DNA from: DATKKG01 sp035543015
GTDB taxonomy: Archaea > Thermoproteota > Nitrososphaeria > Conexivisphaerales > DTJL01
Direction: 5' to 3'
Length of the DNA: 23,727 nt
NCBI GenBank assembly: GCA_035543015.1
Contig: DATKKG010000042.1
Coordinates: forward strand, 1 to 23,727
Below, piece by piece: positions 8,608-14,200 of this stretch. Position 1 is the stretch's first letter. Each line of letters opens with the position of its first letter. The notes beneath the pieces are model-generated. The model saw nothing but the letters and a program-made list of their open reading frames with translations, was not told the origin of the DNA and did not search any database. A program made the translations under genes and the position numbers.

Positions 8608-8622
8608 TTCCCCAGGGCTCGC

Positions 8623-8988
8623 CTAGAGGAGCTTCAGCTTCCCGGTGACCCTGTCGATGAGCTCAGACGGGCCGGGCCCTATGCCCAGGCAGGTCACCGT
8701 GTTGGGCGCCAGCTGAGTCAATCCTCGGTCCATGACCATGGCGGTGGGAAGCCCCAGCTCCTCCGCCTGGCGCCTGAGGTCATCTAGCTCCGTTTCGCCG
8801 CCCCCCTTCACGACGATCTTCGCCTGGCCCTCCGCCCACCATGCCTTGAACCATTCCGACTTCTTCCGCTCGGCGTCTCTGGAGGCCGACACCGCAGCGT
8901 GGGCAACCTGGGCAGCCAGCTTCCCCTTGCCCATTGATACGTCCGTCCTTACGGCCATCACCTGCTTATACTCGAAATCTTCTTCCAA
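8623..8988 (-). CDS. pth2: Peptidyl-tRNA hydrolase Pth2
   Basis: Pth2 frees tRNA from peptidyl-tRNAs that drop off the ribosome. The 121-aa protein is nearly all conserved domain: VRTDVSMGKGKLAAQVAHAAV (residues 13-33) holds the family signature, and the C-terminal half has KIVVKGG, TELDDL, GLTQLAPNTVT and GIGPGP in order. The frame starts at a TTG about 9 nt past the transcript start inferred from the box at 9021-9026. Homologues typically begin only a few residues before KQVMAVRTD, which agrees. First gene of the pth2-truD pair. Confidence 0.95.
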   Translation of the reverse strand: MEEDFEYKQVMAVRTDVSMGKGKLAAQVAHAAVSASRDAERKKSEWFKAWWAEGQAKIVVKGGGETELDDLRRQAEELGLPTAMVMDRGLTQLAPNTVTCLGIGPGPSELIDRVTGKLKLL

Positions 8989-9020
8989 GGCTGCTCATCC
9001 ATCTGGCTTCCATCCTCTCG

Positions 9021-9026
9021 ATTTAA
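9021..9026 (-). promoter_or_regulatory. TATA-like box for pth2-truD
   Basis: TTAAAT on the minus strand, in the 66-bp gap between priL and pth2. The inferred transcript start is near 8997. Confidence 0.5.
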
Positions 9027-9054
9027 GGTTGGGGTAGTTCCGTCCGCGGGGAGG

Positions 9055-10083
9055 TCAGGCCTTCCCCGTCCTGGAGATGGCCTCCAAGATGGTCCGGTAC
9101 AGCCCTGGGTTCGTCTCGGCAAGCCTTTCCAGCCTGGGAGGCTTGAGGCCTATCCTCTTGGCCCTGTTGATGTTGTACCTGATGAGCCTCTCGGCGTTCG
9201 TTTCATGCCAGCCGCACTTCTGCATGTACTTCATTATGATGTCGTACGCCTCGTCGTCGGGAAGCTTTTTCACGTTGATCAGGTAGGGCGGCAGGATGAG
9301 CCAGAGGATCCTGTGCCTTCCGTCCATGATCGGGCGCTCGAGGATCTTCTCGATGTAGTTGTACTGCCCTGAGTCGGCGAAAGGCTTCGGCTTGGGGAGC
9401 CTCGGGGTTATCCTGTCGACTATCTCCATCATCGGAGGCGGAAGGCGGACGGGCTTCTCCATCCTCTTGAATCTCTGGAAGATGAACACGGAGAACTGGT
9501 CCTGGACGATCTCCACCAGCCTGTCCTTCGCCAGGTACACGTACCCCAGGTAGATGGTGTTGTTCACCAGCGCCAGCTTCGGGTTGTCGAGGAGCTGCAG
9601 CCCGGCTATCACCTCCAGATACCTTTCCGCCGGGACCCGGAGCTGGAGCTTCATCCTCGCTTCTTCGCTCGCCCTCCACGGTAGCTTCTCGACCGTCTCC
9701 ATCCTGAGGTCGAAGAGCCCGTTCATTATGTTGCACATGGCGCCCACCCCCTCCTCCTTGAAGGCCTCCATCGACCTCCTCCCCTCCGACCTGGAGAAAG
9801 CCCTCTCCAGGAACGTCGACATCGTGGCCTTCACCATTATCATCCCGACTATGAAGCTGAGTATCTCCACGAACCTGTCTTCGTACCTGATCTCGCTGGG
9901 CCTCCTCTCAAGGGCCTCCAGCATGCGTTCCTCCGCCCGGGCAAGTATGTCGGGGGCCCGGCTGCTGGTCTTCGGGTCGGCGATGTCGTCGAGCGAGAAG
10001 CCGGAGTCTCTGAGGTATCCCTCCACGCCAGGCATGAACGGATACCTGACGAACTCGGCCTCCCTGGAAACCGAAGAGCTCAA
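9055..10083 (-). CDS. priL: DNA primase large (non-catalytic) subunit PriL with a PriX-like C-terminal domain
   Basis: PriL partners the catalytic PriS subunit in making RNA primers for replication. The N-terminal 210 or so residues follow the PriL pattern: VRYPFMPGVEGYL near residue 12, a long helical stretch including RFVEILSFIVGM, and LQLRVPAERYLEV. The last 108 residues (codons 9058-9381) carry YNYIEKILE, DGRHRILWLILPPYLINVK and IRYNINRAKRIG, which I recognise as the PriX-type form of the primase C-terminal domain. Only two cysteines occur in the whole protein, so the four ligands of the canonical PriL 4Fe-4S domain are missing. I chose the TTG at 10083. A GTG at 10098 with GGAG upstream is also in frame, but the strong TATA box at 10114-10120 places the transcript start near 10090, beyond that GTG. 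Confidence 0.88.
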   Translation of the reverse strand: MSSSVSREAEFVRYPFMPGVEGYLRDSGFSLDDIADPKTSSRAPDILARAEERMLEALERRPSEIRYEDRFVEILSFIVGMIMVKATMSTFLERAFSRSEGRRSMEAFKEEGVGAMCNIMNGLFDLRMETVEKLPWRASEEARMKLQLRVPAERYLEVIAGLQLLDNPKLALVNNTIYLGYVYLAKDRLVEIVQDQFSVFIFQRFKRMEKPVRLPPPMMEIVDRITPRLPKPKPFADSGQYNYIEKILERPIMDGRHRILWLILPPYLINVKKLPDDEAYDIIMKYMQKCGWHETNAERLIRYNINRAKRIGLKPPRLERLAETNPGLYRTILEAISRTGKA

Positions 10084-10113
10084 GGGGCTTCGCTTCACTT
10101 CTCCGCCGTGGAC

Positions 10114-10120
10114 GATATAA
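10114..10120 (-). promoter_or_regulatory. TATA-like box for priL
   Basis: TTATATC on the minus strand. The inferred transcript start near 10090 favours the TTG at 10083 over the GTG at 10098 as the priL start. Confidence 0.55.
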
Positions 10121-10159
10121 GGATTCGAGGCCCTCTTCCCAGGCCCATTCCGAGAGTAG

Positions 10160-10167
10160 CTTTATCT
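10160..10167 (+). promoter_or_regulatory. TATA-like box for the DHH phosphoesterase gene
   Basis: CTTTATCT. The inferred transcript start near 10191 leaves about 8 nt before the ATG. It is divergent from the priL box, about 40 bp away. Confidence 0.5.
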
Positions 10168-10198
10168 GAGGTCTTCCGTTGACACATAGGGCAGAACA

Positions 10199-11191
10199 AT
10201 GTACGTCCTCATCTCGCATCGAAAGGACCTCGACGGCCTGTCCTCCGCCGCCCTGTCGCTTCGCTACGTCGCCAAGCACAGGAGGCAGCCCTACGTCATG
10301 TCACTCAAGGACTACACCGACGAGGAGCCCGTTGTCGAGAGCATGTTCCTGGACCTCCAGAACAGCAAGTTCATAATCACCGACCTCTCGACGAACGTCC
10401 CGCACATCGACGCCCTCATGGAGAAGTTCAGGACCCTAAAGTCATGGAACAACGAGATATCCTGGTTCGATCACCATCCAACGACCGACCAGATACGCTC
10501 CGCCCTTTCGACGGTGGTGGACTTCCTTGACCTGCGGTCCAGCTCGACCGTGGCGTCGGAGATCACCTACCAGGACCTCTACGTGAAGAACGGCATCGAC
10601 GACGCGCATGCCCTCCTGCTTTCCAGGCTGGGTCGGGACTCCGACCTGCTCGAGCTGAATTACGGGGTCACGGCGAAGCTGATGGACATGATAGACTACT
10701 CCAACTACCTCGACAGGAACTCGATCATCTCCCCCAGGCTTCTCCAGATAGTCCTCCAGCTGGCCTTCCCTCGCATCGAGGCCGACGAGGACGGCATCGT
10801 CGAACCCTACCAGAACGGCTTCATCGAGGGGTACGAACGACTGAAGACCGATGAGCTCAAGAAGATCCTGGCCGGATCGGAGGTCTTCCAGGCCGGGCGT
10901 TACACCGTCGTGCTCTACCGGTTCCCGAAGCTCTTCTCCGGGACCCAGGCCTCCATGGTCGTGCTCGAGCATCTCAAGGCCGACGTCTCCATCGGGCTGA
11001 ACGACTCGGGCGAAGGGAGCGTCAGGCGCACCGTCGACGACGTCAGCTGCAGGAAGATCGCCGAGCTCTTCGGAGGCGGCGGCCACGACTTCGCCGCCGG
11101 CTTCCCTTCGGAAGGCGGAAAGCTGTCGGGCGCGGACTGGGAACGCTACAAAGAGAAGGTTAAGAAGGCTGTAATCAAGCTTCTCTCCTAG
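10199..11191 (+). CDS. DHH/DHHA1-family phosphoesterase
   Basis: A 330-aa phosphoesterase of the RecJ/NrnA superfamily. Motif I is ISHRKDLDG, with D10 and D12; motif II is in IITDLST; the name-giving motif is FDHHPT (D91, H92, H93); and the C-terminal DHHA1 domain has GGGGHDFAAGF. These are the Mn-binding and substrate-binding elements, so it should be an active nuclease or phosphodiesterase acting on short nucleic acids or a dinucleotide. It is shorter than archaeal RecJ-like GAN and lacks inserted domains, so I do not assign it to the replisome. It is divergent from priL and followed 37 bp later by nreA, which places it among replication and repair genes. Confidence 0.88.
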   Translation: MYVLISHRKDLDGLSSAALSLRYVAKHRRQPYVMSLKDYTDEEPVVESMFLDLQNSKFIITDLSTNVPHIDALMEKFRTLKSWNNEISWFDHHPTTDQIRSALSTVVDFLDLRSSSTVASEITYQDLYVKNGIDDAHALLLSRLGRDSDLLELNYGVTAKLMDMIDYSNYLDRNSIISPRLLQIVLQLAFPRIEADEDGIVEPYQNGFIEGYERLKTDELKKILAGSEVFQAGRYTVVLYRFPKLFSGTQASMVVLEHLKADVSIGLNDSGEGSVRRTVDDVSCRKIAELFGGGGHDFAAGFPSEGGKLSGADWERYKEKVKKAVIKLLS

Positions 11192-11228
11192 GCGCCTCGG
11201 TACGGCGGGTGCGCCATCGGGCGATTTG

Positions 11229-12488
11229 ATGAGACAGCTGCGTTTCGTGGAGGTTCAGAAGGGGGAACGCCGCAGGGAAGTGCGGTGCCCAGTCTGCCAT
11301 GGGTTCTCCTCTCTCTGCAAGGAGGAGTACTGCCCCTACCTCGCCAAGCTCAGGGCCTTCAGGTCAGCCGCCCGGCTGGTGGACGGAGACAGGGTCTTTG
11401 GGGCGTCCCCTCCGTCCGTGTTCGTGGGAGAATACGGCTACCCGAAGGTCATGGCGGGCCCCCTGGTCCCCCCGCTCCCTCATGGAGACACCGCCCTCAT
11501 GGACGCGCCCGAGAGGTGGGTGGACAAGGGCTTCGACGAGCTGCTGAGGTACAGGCTGAGCCTGGTGAGGGGCAAGTATCCGATGGACGTCGGCTCGGCC
11601 GTTGATCCCTCGAGGGTCCTCGCGGCTACGCAGGAGGTCATCATGGCGTCCAGGCCCACCGACGTCGAGGCCATCCTGGGCAAGAGGCCCGTCCTCAGCG
11701 AAGTCTTCAACTCCAGGAGCCCTCCGAATGGGCCGTCAGCGCCCCTCGTCAGCGTCAAGGTCGCCGAGAACCCCTCCGTCTCCCTCAGGGTGGAGAAGGT
11801 GGTGGGCGACACGGACTTCAGGGCCGCCGAAGCCGTCCCCGACCTCTACCTAGGGGGAGTCAGGCAGAGCCAGATCACAAAGCTACTCAGCATAGGCCTT
11901 CTGGGCGTCAAGAAGAACCGCAGGCTGGTGCCGACGGAGTGGAGCATAACGGCGGTCGACGACATCCTTGGGAAGAGCCTGATAGACAAGGTCCTCGACT
12001 TCCAGGAAGTGGGGGGCTTCTCGGTCTTCAGCCACCGGGCTCTCGGAAACACGGTCTGCGTCCTCCTCCTTCCCTCGCCGTGGATGTTCGAAGGGCTGGA
12101 GGGATGGATAACCCCTGACTCGCGCGTCTATTCTGACCATGAGCTTGCCACCGGAAGGAGGACCTATCCCGACAACCTGGCGGGGGCCTACCACGCCGCC
12201 AGGCTCCCCGTCCTGGAGTACCTGTCCGGGGAGAGGAGGCAGGCGGGAGCCATCGTCTTCATGGAGGTGCATCCGGAGTGGATACCGCTGGGGGTCTGGA
12301 GGTTCCGCGAGATCGCGCGCAAGGCGCTGCGTCACCAGCCGACGGACGCCCAGGACCTGGACCACGCCCTCCGGCTCGTCGCCTCGCAGATGACGATACC
12401 CATCGGCAGGTGGGTGGAGGCGTCGAAGCTCATCCCGCACTTCCTCCACCAGACCCACATCGAGGACTTCTTCCGCTCGTCGCGCTGA
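11229..12488 (+). CDS. nreA: Nre-family DNA repair protein with a C-terminal PIP box
   Basis: Nre proteins are archaeal repair factors that act with the sliding clamp PCNA; loss in Haloferax sensitises cells to DNA damage. The 419-aa protein has an N-terminal zinc-finger-like set C20-x2-C23-x6-C30-x4-C35, the conserved middle part (GPLVPPLPHGDTALMD, PTEWSITAVDD), and a C-terminal QTHIEDFF (408-415). The last is a canonical PCNA-interacting motif, Q-x-x-I-x-x-F-F, a few residues from the end as in other Nre proteins. I use the ATG at 11229; a TTG codon directly before it is in frame. No separate TATA-like box is seen in the 37-bp gap, so it is probably co-transcribed with the DHH gene. Confidence 0.93.
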   Translation: MRQLRFVEVQKGERRREVRCPVCHGFSSLCKEEYCPYLAKLRAFRSAARLVDGDRVFGASPPSVFVGEYGYPKVMAGPLVPPLPHGDTALMDAPERWVDKGFDELLRYRLSLVRGKYPMDVGSAVDPSRVLAATQEVIMASRPTDVEAILGKRPVLSEVFNSRSPPNGPSAPLVSVKVAENPSVSLRVEKVVGDTDFRAAEAVPDLYLGGVRQSQITKLLSIGLLGVKKNRRLVPTEWSITAVDDILGKSLIDKVLDFQEVGGFSVFSHRALGNTVCVLLLPSPWMFEGLEGWITPDSRVYSDHELATGRRTYPDNLAGAYHAARLPVLEYLSGERRQAGAIVFMEVHPEWIPLGVWRFREIARKALRHQPTDAQDLDHALRLVASQMTIPIGRWVEASKLIPHFLHQTHIEDFFRSSR

Positions 12489-12492
12489 AAGG

Positions 12493-12500
12493 CTTATTTT
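12493..12500 (+). promoter_or_regulatory. TATA-like box for the nitroreductase gene
   Basis: CTTATTTT directly after the nreA stop codon. The inferred transcript start near 12523 coincides with the GTG at 12524, implying a leaderless mRNA if that codon is used. Confidence 0.45.
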
Positions 12501-12523
12501 CGCATCCCCGCTATTTGACTGCG

Positions 12524-13061
12524 GTGAGTCCCGACGGAATTCGCTGAGCTCCTCAGACAGAGGCATTCCACCCGCGTCTTCAGCCCAAGGCCGGTCGAAG
12601 AGGAGAAGCTGAAACAGCTCTTCGAGATGACCAACTCCGCCCCTTCGGCATACAACCTCCAGTCCTACCGCGTCTACGTCGTGAGGGACGGCGGCATGAA
12701 GAAGGCCCTCTCTGCGGCCTGCTTCGACCAGAGCTTCTCCAACCAGAACTTCATCTCCGAGGCTCCGGTGGTCCTGGTCTTCTGCGCCGACCAGGCGAGG
12801 GCGATGACAAGGTACGGGGAAAGGGGCGAGAGCCTCTACAGCCTCCAGGACGCCACCATAGCGGCCACCTTCGCCCACCTCGCCTCCGTGGACCTGGGCT
12901 TGGCGTCCGTCTGGGTTGGGGCCTTCGACGAGGAAGGCGTCCTCTCGGCCCTCGGCGTCACGGGGGTCAGACCGGTGGTCGTCCTTCCCATCGGCTATTC
13001 GGGGACTCGAGCGAAGGCGTCCAAGCGGCTTCCCGTCGGCGAGGTCTTCATAGAGCTCTAA
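12524..13061 (+). CDS. Nitroreductase-family FMN oxidoreductase, apparent +1 frame break near the start
   Basis: A small flavin-dependent NAD(P)H oxidoreductase. SAPSAYNLQSYR (FMN and dimer contacts), QDATIAATFAHLASVDLGL and PVVVLPIGY are the family blocks, and the substrate is unknown. The conserved frame is open back to 12528 and encodes TEFAELLRQRHSTRVF, the expected N-terminus with the RxSxR FMN-phosphate motif, but contains no ATG, GTG or TTG before 12627. Starting at 12627 would delete about 34 conserved residues. The GTG at 12524 is where the promoter spacing predicts a start, but it is one base out of frame. Dropping one C from the CCC at 12530-12532 gives a continuous 178-aa protein beginning MSPTEFAELL. 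A sequence error, real +1 shift or ACG start at 12534 are possible. The stop codon overlaps that of the HEPN gene. Confidence 0.8.
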
Positions 13062-13399
13062 CCTCTCAGCCAGGCGAGGATGCGGCCGAGGAGCCCCTTG
13101 GCCTCGAGCCCCTCCAGGTTCCTTTCGGCGGTCCTCACCGCCCAGCGTGCCTCATCCCTCCTGGGGAGGTAGCCCTCGTGGATGACTCGGTTTCTCACCC
13201 ATGAAAGCTTCCCCAGCGACTTCGGGTCGACGTTTGACCCGTCTCTATAGGCCAGTTCGGCCAGCTCCTTCAGGGAAATGTCGTCCCTCCTGAATCTCTT
13301 CGACAGCAGGTGCAGGAGGGCGGCATAGCTCATCACGACCGCCGAAGCGTAGAGCCCGTGCTCGTACGCCTCCCGGGCCTCCCTGAGGAAGTCGTCCAC
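13058..13399 (-). CDS. Small HEPN-domain protein
   Basis: A 113-aa all-helical protein with the HEPN layout: an N-terminal helix (LREAREAYEHGLYASAVVMS), a second long helix, and the R-x4-H signature RNRVIH (R69, H74), the usual RNase active-site motif of HEPN toxins and RNA-processing proteins. A basic segment and WLRG finish the protein. HEPN proteins often pair with a MNT nucleotidyltransferase antitoxin, but none is adjacent, so toxin function is not supported. The GTG at 13399 is the only usual start codon in the frame after the queT stop. It lies 45 bp after queT, on the same strand, and a weak TTATCA at 13420-13425 could also serve it. Its target and role are unknown. Confidence 0.72.
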   Translation of the reverse strand: MDDFLREAREAYEHGLYASAVVMSYAALLHLLSKRFRRDDISLKELAELAYRDGSNVDPKSLGKLSWVRNRVIHEGYLPRRDEARWAVRTAERNLEGLEAKGLLGRILAWLRG

Positions 13400-13444
13400 G
13401 TCGACTAGCGGCGCCTCCCTGATAACGACAGACTCTGGCGAAGT

Positions 13445-13960
13445 CTACCAGTCCCTCGCCTTCAGCGCCAGGCTCAGGGGCACCCCTAGCCCCACGCAGG
13501 CCACCAGCTCCCCCGCCAAGACGGAGACGAAGCTTGCAAGGGGATCCGACGCGTAGACCCAGCCGAGCAGGACCGCCCCTATCATGAACGCGACTACCAG
13601 GCTGGCCAGAACGGCCGCCGCCACCAGAGCCCTCCAGGATCGGTATCTGCCGAGCAGGTAGGCGACCGAAGCCGCGACGAAGTTGGCGGCGGTCCCCAGG
13701 GCCACGTCGGGGAGACCGTAGGGGGAGATAAGGTTCGATATGATGACCCCAAGCGTCACGCCGAAGACACCTGCCAGCCCCACCTTCCTGTTCCAGGGAA
13801 TGGGCAGCAGGGCGTCCGTGATCCTGAACTGCACCGGCCCGAACGCCAGCGGAGCTATCGCGACCGTCCCGACCCCGTAGACGGCGGCTATCAAGGCCGT
13901 CTGCGCCAAAAGCTGAGCTCTCGACTTCCTGGGCGACCAGTCTGCCCTTCTACTGTCCAC
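13445..13960 (-). CDS. queT: QueT-family membrane transporter (queuosine-precursor type S component)
   Basis: A 171-aa protein with about six hydrophobic segments, matching the QueT family of energy-coupling-factor substrate-binding components, whose bacterial members take up queuosine precursors such as preQ0/preQ1. The signature is near the N-terminus: TALIAAVYGVGTVAIAPLAF then GPVQFRITDALLPIP (residues 21-55), followed by GVIISNLISPYGLPDVALG. In archaea preQ0 could feed archaeosine in tRNA; that link is an inference. No ECF ATPase or T component is in view. The frame is open to an ATG at 14032, but the TATA-like box at 14046-14052 places the transcript start near 14022, past that ATG. The GTG at 13960 has GGGAGG eight bases before it and begins just ahead of the conserved domain. 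A TTG at 13966 is the other option. Confidence 0.85.
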   Translation of the reverse strand: MDSRRADWSPRKSRAQLLAQTALIAAVYGVGTVAIAPLAFGPVQFRITDALLPIPWNRKVGLAGVFGVTLGVIISNLISPYGLPDVALGTAANFVAASVAYLLGRYRSWRALVAAAVLASLVVAFMIGAVLLGWVYASDPLASFVSVLAGELVACVGLGVPLSLALKARDW

Positions 13961-14021
13961 TCTCAATTCCTCCCAACCGGGGTTTGTATGGCGGAACGGT
14001 GGGAGGACCCACCACCCGCCA
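13961..14021 (-). promoter_or_regulatory. Structured 5' leader of queT, candidate translational switch
   Basis: The inferred queT mRNA has a leader of about 60 nt. Its first part (14021 to 13989) folds into a 14-bp hairpin with one bulged U (13995), two G-U pairs and a UCCU loop. The loop and 3' arm (14007-13997, containing CCUCCCACCG) can instead pair over 11 bp with one bulge to 13979-13968, which includes the ribosome-binding site GGGAGG (13974-13969). The two helices share bases and cannot coexist. This is the layout of a translational switch, but I recognise no known riboswitch class and no ligand is implied beyond the QueT context. Confidence 0.45.
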
Positions 14022-14045
14022 GAGTGCGACATCCGAAGCCCGGGG

Positions 14046-14052
14046 TTTTAAA
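14046..14052 (-). promoter_or_regulatory. TATA-like box for queT
   Basis: TTTAAAA on the minus strand, in GC-rich flanks. The inferred transcript start is near 14022, at the 5' edge of the leader hairpin. Confidence 0.5.
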
Positions 14053-14120
14053 GATTGGCGGGAAGGAGGCCCCCCAACCATTCCAAGGCCACGATAACCA
14101 TTGTAAACCGGGCTCCGCAT

Positions 14121-14134
14121 GGGTTTGCAAGCCC
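14121..14134. promoter_or_regulatory. Palindromic element between queT and alaS
   Basis: GGGTTTGCAAGCCC is a 14-bp dyad with one mismatched pair, 16 bp before the alaS TATA-like box. The same gap also has AACCATT twice (14076-14082 and 14096-14102), 20 bp apart in the same orientation. Both could be regulator sites for alaS or queT; nothing else in the gap is recognisable. Confidence 0.25.
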
Positions 14135-14149
14135 GACAGTGCCAAACTT

Positions 14150-14157
14150 CTTAAAAA
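14150..14157 (+). promoter_or_regulatory. TATA-like box for alaS
   Basis: CTTAAAAA. The inferred transcript start near 14180 leaves about 20 nt before the TTG start of alaS. Confidence 0.5.
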
Positions 14158-14200
14158 CACTCCCTCCGCATGCCTCCTGTAGAAGAAGGTCGTTGTCTCG

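Noticed and set aside
13058..13960. queT-HEPN as a toxin-antitoxin pair
   Set aside because: QueT is a membrane transporter, not an antitoxin, and no nucleotidyltransferase partner is present.
13961..14032. N-terminal extension of queT from the ATG at 14032
   Set aside because: The residues are not membrane-like or conserved, the region forms a strong RNA hairpin, and the TATA-like box lies only 14 bp before this ATG.
14105..14140. Possible H/ACA guide RNA: a stem CGGGCT/AGCCCG followed directly by ACA
   Set aside because: The hairpin is far too short for an archaeal H/ACA unit and has no pseudouridylation pocket or kink-turn that I can see.
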